Source: an uncultured Methanoregula sp. | Lineage (GTDB): Archaea; Halobacteriota; Methanomicrobia; Methanomicrobiales; Methanospirillaceae | Direction: 5' to 3' | DNA length: 64,000 bases | Assembly: GCF_963677065.1 (NCBI RefSeq) | Contig: NZ_OY781872.1 | Span: 615,419-679,418 of the forward strand | Shown here: positions 34,402 to 43,744 of the stretch, in pieces | How the letters are laid out: every line of letters begins with the position of its first letter | Position numbering within the stretch: the first letter of the stretch is position 1 | Program-made: the position numbers and the translations under genes | The notes under the pieces: model-generated | Seen by the model: only the letters and a program-made list of their open reading frames with translations | What the model was told of the DNA's origin: nothing | Databases searched by the model: none

Positions 34402-35052
34402 ATGTCATCTCAGGTCCGTATCATCCTGCCGGCACTCATCCTGATCGCAGCACTTCTTCTTGCTGCGGGATGCACCCAGCAGACAACATCACCGGTAAAA
34501 ACCGAGGCAGCAACCAGTTCAACACCTGCCGGGATAACAACGGTTGCTTCAACACCATCAGGATCTGTCTCCACAACCGTCTCCACGGACTCCTGGAAGC
34601 GGGCCCGGCTCTCAACCAGCATGGGCGATATCGTGATCGCGCTCAACCCGGATATGCCCGTCACGTCAGGCAATTTCGAGACGCTTGTCAGACAGGGATT
34701 CTACAACAACGTGACATTCCACCGGGTCATTGACGGGTTCATGATCCAGGGCGGAGACCCGACCGGTACCGGCATGGGCGGCCCGGGCTATACCATCAAG
34801 GACGAGTTCAAGACCGGCAACCGGAATGACCGCGGAACCATTGCCATGGCAAATGGCGGACCCAACACCGGCGGATCCCAGTTCTTCATCAACCTGGTCA
34901 ACAACAATTACCTTGACAGCAAACACCCGGTCTTCGGGAAAGTTGTCGAGGGCATGAATGTTGTCGACAAGATCGCAAAAGTGCCGACAACCGGCGGGAA
35001 TGAGAACCGGCCGATCCAGAGCGTTACGATCCTGAAAGCTGAAATGATCTGA
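34402..35052 (+). CDS. Cyclophilin-type peptidyl-prolyl isomerase, lipoprotein
   Basis: A 216-residue exported cyclophilin. Residues 1-24 form a lipoprotein signal ending in LLLAAGC (C24 as lipid anchor), followed by a Ser/Thr-rich linker. The isomerase domain has [19 protein letters not shown] and [20 protein letters not shown]. It is likely a folding catalyst on the outer face of the membrane. The cytoplasmic paralog at 35138 follows 85 bases later. Confidence 0.93.
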   Translation: MSSQVRIILPALILIAALLLAAGCTQQTTSPVKTEAATSSTPAGITTVASTPSGSVSTTVSTDSWKRARLSTSMGDIVIALNPDMPVTSGNFETLVRQGFYNNVTFHRVIDGFMIQGGDPTGTGMGGPGYTIKDEFKTGNRNDRGTIAMANGGPNTGGSQFFINLVNNNYLDSKHPVFGKVVEGMNVVDKIAKVPTTGGNENRPIQSVTILKAEMI

Positions 35053-35056
35053 AAAA

Positions 35057-35070
35057 TTTTCTTTTTTTGG
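35057..35070 (+). terminator. Oligo-T terminator
   Basis: TTTTCTTTTTTTGG lies five bases after the lipoprotein cyclophilin stop. The seven-T run would end this transcript and separate it from the second cyclophilin. Confidence 0.5.
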
Positions 35071-35137
35071 TGCTTCCGAAAGGGCCGGCACTCACAAAAC
35101 AGATGAAGCCAGAGGCCCAATACTTCTGCAGCATAGC

Positions 35138-35611
35138 ATGACAGCACCAGCAGAGAATGGAAAACTCGTGCGGCTCGAGACAAACATGGGAACGATTGTT
35201 ATCGCCCTTGCTCCCGATATGCCGATCACCGCGGGAAACTTCGAGACGCTTGTACAGAAAGGATACTACAATGGCGTGATCTTCCACCGCGTCATCAGCG
35301 GGTTCATGATCCAGGGCGGAGACCCGACCGGCACCGGCCGCGGGGGCCCGGGGTACGCAATCAAGGATGAATTCCCGCCCGGCAACAAGAACGACCGCGG
35401 GACCATCTCCATGGCCAACGCCGGCCCCAACACCGGCGGATCCCAGTTCTTCATCAACCTGGTTGACAACAACTTCCTTGACGGCAAACACCCGGTCTTC
35501 GGGAAGGTTGTCGAAGGCATGGATGTTGTCGACAAGATCGGCAAGACCAAGACCGGCCCCGGCGACCGCCCAAACAAGGACGTCGTCATTGTAAAAGCGG
35601 TAATGGAATGA
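35138..35611 (+). CDS. Cyclophilin-type peptidyl-prolyl isomerase, cytosolic
   Basis: A 157-residue single-domain cyclophilin without a signal peptide. It keeps [19 protein letters not shown] and [20 protein letters not shown], nearly identical to its membrane-bound neighbour, so the two arose by tandem duplication. It should speed proline isomerisation during folding in the cytosol. Confidence 0.95.
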   Translation: MTAPAENGKLVRLETNMGTIVIALAPDMPITAGNFETLVQKGYYNGVIFHRVISGFMIQGGDPTGTGRGGPGYAIKDEFPPGNKNDRGTISMANAGPNTGGSQFFINLVDNNFLDGKHPVFGKVVEGMDVVDKIGKTKTGPGDRPNKDVVIVKAVME

Positions 35612-35910
35612 AAAGATAAAACAAAGAGGATCTCAGTCAGAGATCTTCCTGCTTTTTTGATATATCGTATCCTGCGCAGCGCGCTGTGATGTTTCTGGTT
35701 GGCCCGGGCAAAACCGCACATTCTTGAGGCACGGGCCAGATCCAATTCCGTCCGTTGAGATAACACGGCAAAACAGGCAACAGAACCTGCGTGGAATGAA
35801 CCTCCCTGCGGGATTGGATACCGATGCTGCAATCCGTTAAAACCAGTGCTGGAATTGCAGCAATTTCCTGACCGGGCACTCCTCCCGTTTCAACGGACAC
35901 ATAGGAGCAG
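35612..35910. other. Convergent intergenic region, no gene seen
   Basis: Between the cytosolic cyclophilin and the end of EF-2 (344 bases in total) no credible gene is present. A minus-strand frame of 95 codons at 35637-35924 has a composition unlike its neighbours and no start signal. The right edge holds the EF-2 terminator. Confidence 0.5.
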
Positions 35911-35935
35911 GAGAGAAAATACAAAAAAAGGACGG
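35911..35935 (-). terminator. Terminator of EF-2 gene
   Basis: On the minus strand CCTTTTTTTGTATTTTCTC lies about 25 bases after the EF-2 stop. It is a T-rich terminator that closes the rps12-rps7-fusA unit. Confidence 0.55.
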
Positions 35936-35955
35936 GTATTGAGGCTGGGATAGTA

Positions 35956-38151
35956 TTATGCGGACAGATAATCGCTCGGGGTGGGCATCTGTTCTTTTAA
36001 GCCCTTCCTCTTGCGGATGCTGACAACAACTTCCTTGACAAGGTTGTTGGGAACCAGTTCGAAACCGGCAAACTCGGTGTTCCACATGGCACGGCCTTCC
36101 GTGGCCGAGCGGATGTCACCGGCAAACCCGAAGAGCTCGGCAACAGGGGCTTTCCCGGCAACCGTGATGGTGTCGCCTTCGCTTGTCATGTCGAAGACCT
36201 GACCGCGCCGGCCCTGGATCTGGGAGGTTGCTGCACCCATCTGGTCCATCGGGACGGTGATCTGGATCTTCTGGACCGGCTCGAGGAGCGAGTCCCCGGC
36301 AAGCAGCAGGCCGCCCTTGATGGCGCCACGGACTGCAGGGATTACCTGTGCGGGACCACGGTGGATTGCATCCTCGTGGAGCTTGACATCGGTAAGAACC
36401 ATCTTGAGGTTCTGGACGGGCTCATCAGCAAGCGGACCACCGGCAAGTGCCTCGTGGATACCTTCGATAACCAGTTCCATGGTCTCGTTGAGGTACTGGA
36501 TACCCTTGGTGCTGTCGATGAGCATGTTCGTGCCCTTGATCATCTTGACACTCTTTGCCTCATCCTTGTCCATGCCGGCCTTGATGAGCACGTCACGGCG
36601 CTCCAGCATCTGCTGGTTCATGGATACTTCGCCCGTCTTGATCAGGTCGACGATCTCATCGGGGAGGGGTGAGAGGGTAAAGTAGAACCGGTTGTGCCGG
36701 TTGGGGGACTTGCCTTCCACATTTTCGACTTTGCCGGTTACGGTCTCACGATAGACCACGATCGGCGGGGAAGTGACGATCTCGACACCCTTGTCGCGCT
36801 TGATACGGCCCGTGATGATCTCGAGGTGGAGTTCTCCCATACCTGCAATCAGGTGCTCGCCGGTCTCTTCGTTGATGGAGATACTGAGGGTGGGGTCTTC
36901 CTTGGCCACCTGCCGGAGCACTTCAACAAGCTTTGGCAGGTCCTTCATGTTCTTTGCCTCGACGGCAACGGTCATGACGGGTTCGCTGTAATGCTTGAGA
37001 GATTCAAACGGCGTGACTTCCATGAGGGAGCTGACCGTTGATCCGACAATTGCATCCTTGAGACCGGTGACTGCGGCAATGTTTCCGGCAACGATCTCCT
37101 CGACTTCGACCCTCTTGGGTCCCATGAAGATACCTACCTGCTGGAGGCGGTTCTCTTTCTTTGCGGTACCCATGACGTAAAGAACGTCACCCCTCCGGAG
37201 TTTGCCGGAGAAGAGACGTCCAGTTGCGACTTCCCCTGCATGGGGATCAAACGAGATGTCGGTGACCATCATTGCAACCGGGCCGTTTGCATCGCAGGCA
37301 AGCATGGACTTGCCTTCCTTCGTGGTCTTGTCGCCATGCCAGATGACGTTGACACGCCGGGGCTGGGCCTCGAGCGGGTTTGGCAGCTTGTTAACGACCA
37401 TGTCGAGAAGAACTTCCGAGAGCGGGCTGTTCTTTGCCAGGTATTTCATATCCCCTGCACGGCACTTGTCGTACACGATCTTGAAAGAGATACCGCTCTT
37501 CTTCATGAACGGTACCGATACCGCCCAGTTGTAAAGCGCTGAGCCGAAGGCAACGGTTCCTGCGCCGGCATCGAGTTTCCAGCCATTGTTGTAGGCTTCC
37601 TCGTTCATGCCCTTGATCAGCTTGTTGACCTTGTCGATCACTTTGCCGAGCCGGATCTGCATCTCCATATCGTCGACTTTCAGCTCGTTGATGAGCCGGT
37701 CGACCTTGTTGATAAAGAGAACGGGACGGACACCTTCCTTGAGTGCCTGGCGGAGCACCGTCTCGGTCTGGGGCATGGTGCCTTCGACCGCATCAACGAG
37801 CACGACTGCTCCGTCCACCGCACGCATGGCACGGGTGACGTCGCCACCGAAGTCCACGTGGCCGGGAGTGTCGATCATGTTGATTAAGAAATCCTGGCCT
37901 TCGTACTCGTGCACCATCGAGACGTTGGACGCGTCGATGGTGATACCACGGGCCTGTTCTTCCGGATCCGAGTCCATGAAGAGCTGCTTTCCTGCGAGCT
38001 CTTCAGAGATGATGCCTGCTCCTGAAAGCAGGTTGTCGGAGAGGGTTGTCTTACCGTGGTCGATGTGTGCTACAATACCGATGTTCCGAATGTGCTTCGG
38101 ATCCTTCATGAGCTCTACTACGCGCTCAACCGTTTTTTTGCCGCGGGACAT
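35956..38151 (-). CDS. fusA: Translation elongation factor EF-2
   Basis: A 731-residue translocase GTPase of archaeal length. The G-domain shows [27 protein letters not shown] and NKVDR. Domains II-V follow in the normal order, with the diphthamide region near [20 protein letters not shown] (the His of AIHRG is modified in archaea). It is the last of three genes, rps12-rps7-fusA. The EF-1 alpha and S10 genes that often follow in euryarchaea are absent here. Confidence 0.97.
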   Translation of the reverse strand: MSRGKKTVERVVELMKDPKHIRNIGIVAHIDHGKTTLSDNLLSGAGIISEELAGKQLFMDSDPEEQARGITIDASNVSMVHEYEGQDFLINMIDTPGHVDFGGDVTRAMRAVDGAVVLVDAVEGTMPQTETVLRQALKEGVRPVLFINKVDRLINELKVDDMEMQIRLGKVIDKVNKLIKGMNEEAYNNGWKLDAGAGTVAFGSALYNWAVSVPFMKKSGISFKIVYDKCRAGDMKYLAKNSPLSEVLLDMVVNKLPNPLEAQPRRVNVIWHGDKTTKEGKSMLACDANGPVAMMVTDISFDPHAGEVATGRLFSGKLRRGDVLYVMGTAKKENRLQQVGIFMGPKRVEVEEIVAGNIAAVTGLKDAIVGSTVSSLMEVTPFESLKHYSEPVMTVAVEAKNMKDLPKLVEVLRQVAKEDPTLSISINEETGEHLIAGMGELHLEIITGRIKRDKGVEIVTSPPIVVYRETVTGKVENVEGKSPNRHNRFYFTLSPLPDEIVDLIKTGEVSMNQQMLERRDVLIKAGMDKDEAKSVKMIKGTNMLIDSTKGIQYLNETMELVIEGIHEALAGGPLADEPVQNLKMVLTDVKLHEDAIHRGPAQVIPAVRGAIKGGLLLAGDSLLEPVQKIQITVPMDQMGAATSQIQGRRGQVFDMTSEGDTITVAGKAPVAELFGFAGDIRSATEGRAMWNTEFAGFELVPNNLVKEVVVSIRKRKGLKEQMPTPSDYLSA

Positions 38152-38175
38152 GAAATGACCTCAAAAAAAGATGAA

Positions 38176-38754
38176 TTAACGGGCGGACTTCGCAATCCGC
38201 TCGCGCTCTTCCTTTTTCCCGACCGAGTAACATTTCATGTCGCCCTTGGATGCGGCGATGAGTTCATCGGCGAGAACTGCGCTTGCACTCTTCTTGCTGG
38301 TGCTGGAACCCTTCAGGGTTGCTTCCGCAAGGAAGTGAATTGCCGTGTCAACCCTGCGCATGGGTGCGGTATCGACCGATTTCGGAACATTGATACCACC
38401 GTATTTTAACCGGACCGTCTCTTCGCGGGGGCCCGAGTTGCCGATCGCTTCGACCAGTACTTCGATGGGGTTGCGCTTGGTCTTCTTGTTGATGATAACA
38501 AATGCATCCCGCACGATCCGGATTGCCAGCTGTTTCTTTCCGGTATTATTCTCGGTCTGCATCAGGCGGTTGATCAACCGCTCGACAATCATCATGTTGC
38601 TCTTACCAAATTCCTGGCGGGAGAACTTGCCGCAGGAATGGGGGATGATCTGGGAGGTGAGGGTGACGTAGCGCATGAGGCTGGGGTCGTTGACCTTGAC
38701 TTCGGAGGCATCCCACTGATTGAACAGGAGTTTCTTTCCGGCTTCTTCTGACAT
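38176..38754 (-). CDS. rps7: 30S ribosomal protein S7
   Basis: A 192-residue uS7 of archaeal type. ERLINRLMQTENNTGKKQLA, ALVEAIGNSGPREETVRLKY-type core and the VPKSVDTAPMRRVDTAIHFL stretch are conserved. It binds the 3' major domain of 16S rRNA. It sits five bases after the end of rps12 and 24 bases before fusA. Confidence 0.96.
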   Translation of the reverse strand: MSEEAGKKLLFNQWDASEVKVNDPSLMRYVTLTSQIIPHSCGKFSRQEFGKSNMMIVERLINRLMQTENNTGKKQLAIRIVRDAFVIINKKTKRNPIEVLVEAIGNSGPREETVRLKYGGINVPKSVDTAPMRRVDTAIHFLAEATLKGSSTSKKSASAVLADELIAASKGDMKCYSVGKKEERERIAKSAR

Positions 38755-38759
38755 TCAAA

Positions 38760-39188
38760 TCACCTGCGCGGTTTCTCTTTCCTGCCAATGACCATCTCAT
38801 GGAGGCAGACGTTGTTCACCTTGGTGACGACATACCGGACACCGGGGATATCTCCCATGGACCGGCCCAGACGACCGCCAATGCCTTCGATCTCGACTTC
38901 ATCGTGTTCATCGATAAAGTTGATGGCACCATCACCGACTGCGAATGCGCTGACCTGCCGTCCGTTCTTGATCAGCTGGACGCGCACGCACTTCCGGATG
39001 GCGGAGTTGGGCTGCTTAGCCTCGACACCGATCTTCTCAAGCACGATACCTCTCGCCTGCGGAGCGCCCTCAAGGGGATCCGACTTCACATCGAGATTGA
39101 GTTCACGGCGGGCGTAATTCTTGTCTGCCCACCGGAACTTATTTGAGTCCCGAACCAGTTTTCTGGCTGCAAATTTACCCTGTCCCAT
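38760..39188 (-). CDS. rps12: 30S ribosomal protein S12
   Basis: A 142-residue archaeal uS12. [40 protein letters not shown] and [20 protein letters not shown] are near invariant. The PNSA loop lines the decoding centre. First gene of the unit, with a TATA box at 39264-39272 and a palindrome in its leader. Confidence 0.97.
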   Translation of the reverse strand: MGQGKFAARKLVRDSNKFRWADKNYARRELNLDVKSDPLEGAPQARGIVLEKIGVEAKQPNSAIRKCVRVQLIKNGRQVSAFAVGDGAINFIDEHDEVEIEGIGGRLGRSMGDIPGVRYVVTKVNNVCLHEMVIGRKEKPRR

Positions 39189-39212
39189 TAAATAGCCTCA
39201 TTTAAGTTGATT

Positions 39213-39275
39213 TTGTGGTTATCGATAACCCACACTGGGATATGTACTAACGCGGGTGATCGATTTATAAATTGT
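39213..39275 (-). promoter_or_regulatory. Promoter and palindromic leader of rps12 operon
   Basis: Minus-strand TATA box AATTTATAAATC (39263-39274) predicts a start near 39242. The 5' leader then contains the perfect palindrome GGTTATCGATAACC (39217-39230), extended on both sides by GTG/CAC-like pairing. In an mRNA leader this forms a strong hairpin, reminiscent of ribosomal-protein feedback sites. That comparison is an inference. Confidence 0.55.
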
Positions 39276-39353
39276 GGCCTCCCACCTGCCTGTCTTATAC
39301 TATTGATCCTCAGCCATAATAACATTAATTCCTCTCAAGGCCAATGATGAGCA

Positions 39354-39758
39354 ATGAAGACCGGGATCTATAAGGAGGTGCAAATTGATACCAGCCACCG
39401 CCTGCTCCATTATCAGGGCAAGTGCGCCAATCTCCACGGGCACCGGTGGAAGATCGAGGTCTGGATGGAGGGGGAGCCGAACCCTGCCACGCAGATCGTT
39501 ATCGATTACAGTCTGATCAAGAAAATTGTGAACAAGTACGATCACCAGATCATCCTCAACCAGGATGACCCGATGGTTCCCCGCATCCGCGAGTTCCACC
39601 CGGTGATCACAACACCCGGTGATCCGACCAGCGAGCTTATCGCATCCATTATCCGGGAAGATCTCTATGCAGCCTGCCGCGAACTGGGTATAAAGGCAAC
39701 GGTACCGAAAATCCGGGTGTGGGAATCCCCGACATCCTGTGCTGAGCTCACAGAATGA
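39354..39758 (+). CDS. queD: 6-carboxytetrahydropterin synthase QueD
   Basis: A 134-residue T-fold enzyme that makes 6-carboxytetrahydropterin from dihydroneopterin triphosphate, the second step to preQ0. Zinc-binding histidines occur in DTSHRL and CANLHGHRW, and catalytic residues around VIDYSLIKKIVNKYDHQ. The gene overlaps queE by four bases (ATGA). In archaea the route ends in archaeosine in the tRNA D-loop. Confidence 0.93.
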   Translation: MKTGIYKEVQIDTSHRLLHYQGKCANLHGHRWKIEVWMEGEPNPATQIVIDYSLIKKIVNKYDHQIILNQDDPMVPRIREFHPVITTPGDPTSELIASIIREDLYAACRELGIKATVPKIRVWESPTSCAELTE

Positions 39759-40363
39759 AGATTGCAGATATTTTCCGGAGCCTCCAGGGGGAGGGGAAGA
39801 ACCAGGGGAAGCCCTGCCTTTTCATCCGGCTTGCCGGATGCAACCTGAAATGCCGCTGGTGCGATACACCGGAATCACGGGATGGCGGTATGGAGATGAG
39901 TCTTGATACCATCCTTGAACAGGTCTGGCGCCTCAACCCGCCTTATGTCTGTATCACGGGAGGAGAACCCCTGCTCCAGGCAGACGACCTTGAACACCTG
40001 CTCGCGTCACTTTCGCGGAGAGGGACTCTTATCGATATCGAGACCAACGGGACGATCGATTTTTGTAACCTCCAGAAGTATGCATCGGTATGCATGGACG
40101 TGAAGTGCCCGTCATCCGGTGAGCAGAGCAACCTTGCCCTGCTGGAAAAGATCCGCCCGCAGGACAGTGTGAAGTTTGTCGTGCATGACGAGGCGGATTG
40201 TCGTTATGCACAGGGAGTTATGGATACTTACCGTATAGCGGGAGAGATCTTCTTCTCGCCCGTCTTTGGCACGGATTATGCACCCATCACCCGGTTTATC
40301 CTTGTCAATAACCTTCCGGTAAGGTTCCAGCTGCAGCTCCACAAAATTATCGGAGTAAAATGA
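39755..40363 (+). CDS. queE: 7-carboxy-7-deazaguanine synthase QueE
   Basis: A 202-residue radical-SAM enzyme that contracts 6-carboxytetrahydropterin to 7-carboxy-7-deazaguanine. The cluster motif [13 protein letters not shown] is near residue 28, with [20 protein letters not shown] before it and the SAM region ITGGEPLLQ after it. It overlaps queD and queC by four bases each. Confidence 0.95.
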   Translation: MKIADIFRSLQGEGKNQGKPCLFIRLAGCNLKCRWCDTPESRDGGMEMSLDTILEQVWRLNPPYVCITGGEPLLQADDLEHLLASLSRRGTLIDIETNGTIDFCNLQKYASVCMDVKCPSSGEQSNLALLEKIRPQDSVKFVVHDEADCRYAQGVMDTYRIAGEIFFSPVFGTDYAPITRFILVNNLPVRFQLQLHKIIGVK

Positions 40364-41028
40364 TGAAAGCCGTTTGTTTACTCTCCGGAGGCATGGATTC
40401 GTCCACCCTCGCGTACGTGGCAAAAGACAGAGGATACGAGATCCTAGCCCTTCACCTGAATTACGGGCAAAGGACCGAGAAAAAAGAACTTGCCTGTGCA
40501 AAAAAGATTGCCGGCCTGCTGGATGCAAAGGATTTTCTCGAACTGGATGTCGGGTATTTCACCCGGTTCGGGGCCAGCAGTCTTACGGATACATCGATTG
40601 CAGTCGAAGAGTTTGATCCCGCACGGGCACATGTACCCAATACCTACGTCCCGTTCCGGAATGCCAACCTGCTCTCGATCGCAACCAGTTTTGCCGAAGC
40701 GAGAAGTGCAGATGCCATCTTCATCGGTGTCCAGTCGCTGGACTACAGCGGATATCCTGACTGCAGACCAGCATTCATCGAGGCTTTCCAGAACGTTATC
40801 AACCTTGGCACAAAAGACACGACCGAGATTACCCTTTTTACGCCATTTATCAGGATGACCAAGACCGATATCCTGCGCGAAGGGATGAGACTTGGCGTGC
40901 CCTATGAACACACCTGGTCCTGTTACCGCAATGAAGGCAAGGCCTGTGGTACCTGCGGGTCCTGCCATTTCCGGAAGGAGGCATTTGCCGCCATGGGGAG
41001 AAAGGATCCCATCGAGTACGAGGAATAA
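40360..41028 (+). CDS. queC: 7-cyano-7-deazaguanine synthase QueC
   Basis: A 222-residue PP-loop ATPase making preQ0 from carboxydeazaguanine and ammonia. The N-terminal [15 protein letters not shown] motif binds ATP, and the C-terminal zinc site has cysteines in [18 protein letters not shown]. It completes the queDEC operon and abuts the NUDIX gene with no gap. Confidence 0.96.
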   Translation: MMKAVCLLSGGMDSSTLAYVAKDRGYEILALHLNYGQRTEKKELACAKKIAGLLDAKDFLELDVGYFTRFGASSLTDTSIAVEEFDPARAHVPNTYVPFRNANLLSIATSFAEARSADAIFIGVQSLDYSGYPDCRPAFIEAFQNVINLGTKDTTEITLFTPFIRMTKTDILREGMRLGVPYEHTWSCYRNEGKACGTCGSCHFRKEAFAAMGRKDPIEYEE

Positions 41029-41526
41029 ATGGAGATCTTTCGCGGGAGACGGCTCTGGATCGAACAGCGCAGGGTGCAGCTGCCAAACGGTCTGGAGCGG
41101 GAAAAACTCATAGTCCACCCAAGCAGCGCTGTTGCGATCCTTCCCATAGAGAGAGACCGGTGCAAACTGATCCGGCAATACCGGTACGCCATCGAGGATT
41201 ATATCCTTGAAGCTCCGGCCGGTGCGCTTGAGAAAGATGAAGAGCCGCTGGTGGCAGCGGGACGGGAACTGATCGAAGAGACCGGTTTTGCAGCCCGGTC
41301 GATCGAACCCCGGGGTTTTATTATCACAACTCCCGGGTATACTGACGAGAAGATCTACCTGTACGAAGCGCACGGGCTGACACCGTCGCAGGAGTACAGG
41401 AAAGATGAGGACGAGGTTATCGAGGTCGTAGATGTAGCGGTCAGCGACCTCCCCGGCATGGTGCGGGACGGGAAGATCACCGATGCCAAGACCATCTGCC
41501 TCATCTACCGGTGCCTCGGGAGCTGA
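41029..41526 (+). CDS. NUDIX hydrolase (ADP-ribose pyrophosphatase type)
   Basis: A 165-residue hydrolase of nucleoside diphosphate derivatives. The NUDIX box appears as GRELIEETGFAARSIEP preceded by EAPAGALEKDEEPLVAA, that is GX5EX7REUXEEXGU. The start ATG follows the queC stop directly, so it is in the same operon, although no step of archaeosine synthesis needs it. The substrate is probably ADP-ribose or a related sugar nucleotide. Confidence 0.88.
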   Translation: MEIFRGRRLWIEQRRVQLPNGLEREKLIVHPSSAVAILPIERDRCKLIRQYRYAIEDYILEAPAGALEKDEEPLVAAGRELIEETGFAARSIEPRGFIITTPGYTDEKIYLYEAHGLTPSQEYRKDEDEVIEVVDVAVSDLPGMVRDGKITDAKTICLIYRCLGS

Positions 41527-41528
41527 CC

Positions 41529-42431
41529 ATGCGATGGCTCCTCGTCCCTGTCATCATTCTCATCGTATGCTTGGCATCAGCAGGATGCACCGGAGGTACC
41601 ACTCCTGCCAAATCCACGTACTCAGTTGATGCCGGGGGGGTTCTCTCCCTTGCCTGTGCACCGGCAGCAACGAGCGAAGAGGTACTCTTTACCAACGATA
41701 CGTACACATTATCGCGAATCGTGATGCACACCGAGGATGGCGAAGTGATGACTTACCTTGCAGCACCAAAATCCCCAAAGGCAGCAATCGTGTACGTACC
41801 GGGCGCAGGGGAGAAACGTTCAGGGCATGAAGAACGGATGGTCCGGTTCGCATCGGCAGGTTACGCCTTCCTCTTTGTAGATACGCGGGGCAACGGTGCG
41901 GAGACCGCAGGAGTGCCGTTCGGCCAGCAGCTGATCCAACAGGATTATGCCCGGTTTGAGAAGGGCGAGATGCCGCAATACTACCTGAGTATCTGCGATC
42001 TCGTATCAGCACAGAAGATGCTCTCCGGAAAATTCCAGGTACCGGTATATGCAATGGGGTCCAGCAACGGGGGGCGGTACGCAGCAGTGGCAGCCGGTGT
42101 AGATTCTCAGTTTGCCGGTTACGTGGGCATCTCCGCATCCGACTGGGGGCTTCGCGATTCCGTTCTCCGGCAGGGGTATACCGGTGAGCCGGTCCGGTTT
42201 GCGACATCGCTGGAACCGGGTACATATATTGGATCAATCTCGCCTCGGCCGGTCTGGATGTTCCATGCAGAAAAGGATCCGATCATCCCCTTCGGGGACG
42301 GACAGCAGCTCTTTGCAAAAGCACAGGAGCCCAAGACATTCCTGAACTTTACCGGGGATCATGGCATCAACTCCGATGTTGACACTAAGATCCTTTGGCA
42401 ATGGGCGCAAATTTATGCCCCCCGCGGGTGA
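41529..42431 (+). CDS. Lipoprotein with alpha/beta-hydrolase fold
   Basis: A 300-residue exported hydrolase from ATG 41529. The lipoprotein signal ends LASAGC with C20 as the anchor. The hydrolase part contains the nucleophile elbow GSSNGG, an early IVYVPGAGEKRSGHEERM and a histidine in FTGDHGINSD. Substrate could be an ester or amide at the cell surface. It lies two bases after the NUDIX stop. Confidence 0.85.
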   Translation: MRWLLVPVIILIVCLASAGCTGGTTPAKSTYSVDAGGVLSLACAPAATSEEVLFTNDTYTLSRIVMHTEDGEVMTYLAAPKSPKAAIVYVPGAGEKRSGHEERMVRFASAGYAFLFVDTRGNGAETAGVPFGQQLIQQDYARFEKGEMPQYYLSICDLVSAQKMLSGKFQVPVYAMGSSNGGRYAAVAAGVDSQFAGYVGISASDWGLRDSVLRQGYTGEPVRFATSLEPGTYIGSISPRPVWMFHAEKDPIIPFGDGQQLFAKAQEPKTFLNFTGDHGINSDVDTKILWQWAQIYAPRG

Positions 42432-42469
42432 ATAGGTAATAGCTCTAAAAGAGAGGTTTGATTCGGGCA

Positions 42470-43744
42470 ATGGCAGAAGAAGCAGTGGAGATGGACGATG
42501 CGCGCAAGCGCTATGAATTCAAGAAGACCCTGGAGAAACTCCAGTCGCAGCAGGGAGACGGGACGGAGCTCATAACGCTCTACATCCCGCCCGATAAGCA
42601 GATCTTCGATGTGACCAACCAGCTCAAGGATGAGTTCGGGCAGTGCGCGAACATCAAGAGCAAGCAGACCAAAACCAATGTCCAGAGCGCCATCTCCTCC
42701 ATCCTCTCCCGTCTCAAATACTACAAGCGCCCTCCGGCGAGCGGGCTTGCCGTCTTCTGCGGCACGGTCAAAACCTTCGGCGACCGGACCGATCTCCAGT
42801 GTACCATCATCGAGCCACCGGAGCCTCTCAACCTCTATATGTACCGCTGCAGCTCGAACTTCGAGCTCGAACCACTCCTCCAGATGCTTGAGGAGAAGTA
42901 CGTGTATGGGCTGCTTGTTCTCGACAAGAGGGAGGCATACTGGGGATTCCTGCGCGGTAACCGCATCGAACCGGTCGGTGGGGCAAACTCAACGGTGCCG
43001 GGCAAGATGCGAAAAGGTGGTCAGTCGGCTGCCCGGTTCGGACGCCTGAGGGAGATCGCCATTGACGAATTCTACACAAAGATTGGTGAGCGATCGAGCG
43101 CGATCTACCTTGCCGAGAAAGACTTCTTCGAGCGGTTCAAAGGCGTTCTGATCGGAGGACCAAGCCCGACAAAAGAGGAATTCGAGAAAGGGAATTATCT
43201 CCATCACGAGGTCCAGAAACGGATCATCGGACTCTTCGATGTCGCATATACCAATGAGGACGGGCTCTCGGAACTGGTTGATGCGGCAAAGGATGCCCTC
43301 AAAGGGATGACCGTCATCAAGGAGAAGGCCTTCATGGATCGGTTCTTAAAAGAACTGGTCAAGGAGGACGGGCTTGCAGCATACGGAGAGGAGAGCATCC
43401 GCCACAACCTCGGGATTGGCGCAGTAGATACCCTCCTTCTCTCGGCAAAACTCCGAAAATCACGGCTGAGAATCAAATGCCAGAGCTGTGATTATACAAC
43501 AGAGAAGACGATCAATATCGAGCCAGGCAAGACGGTTGGAGATATCCCCCTTGGTATATGCCCGAAATGCTCGGCGCCGCTCGTACTCGAGGAAGAGATC
43601 GATATTGTTGACGAACTGACAAAGCTGGCCGACCAGAGCAGTTCCAAAGTCGAGATAATCTCCGATGATTTTGAGGAGGGATCCATCCTCTTTACGGCAT
43701 TCGGCGGGATAGCGGCCATCCTCCGGTACAGGACGGGATACTGA
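42470..43744 (+). CDS. Peptide chain release factor aRF1
   Basis: A 424-residue archaeal class I release factor reading all three stop codons. Domain 1 has the decoding motif ANIKSK, domain 2 the catalytic RKGGQSAARF, and domain 3 the zinc-ribbon-like part CQSCDYTTEK and CPKCSAP. ATG at 42470 is preferred, and a TTG at 42458 sits directly on the SD GAGAGGT. It abuts argS, whose start overlaps the stop. Confidence 0.95.
   Translation: MAEEAVEMDDARKRYEFKKTLEKLQSQQGDGTELITLYIPPDKQIFDVTNQLKDEFGQCANIKSKQTKTNVQSAISSILSRLKYYKRPPASGLAVFCGTVKTFGDRTDLQCTIIEPPEPLNLYMYRCSSNFELEPLLQMLEEKYVYGLLVLDKREAYWGFLRGNRIEPVGGANSTVPGKMRKGGQSAARFGRLREIAIDEFYTKIGERSSAIYLAEKDFFERFKGVLIGGPSPTKEEFEKGNYLHHEVQKRIIGLFDVAYTNEDGLSELVDAAKDALKGMTVIKEKAFMDRFLKELVKEDGLAAYGEESIRHNLGIGAVDTLLLSAKLRKSRLRIKCQSCDYTTEKTINIEPGKTVGDIPLGICPKCSAPLVLEEEIDIVDELTKLADQSSSKVEIISDDFEEGSILFTAFGGIAAILRYRTGY

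Noticed and set aside
35637..35924. 95-codon minus-strand frame between cyclophilin and EF-2
   Set aside because: No ribosome-binding site, composition unlike neighbours, overlaps the EF-2 terminator.
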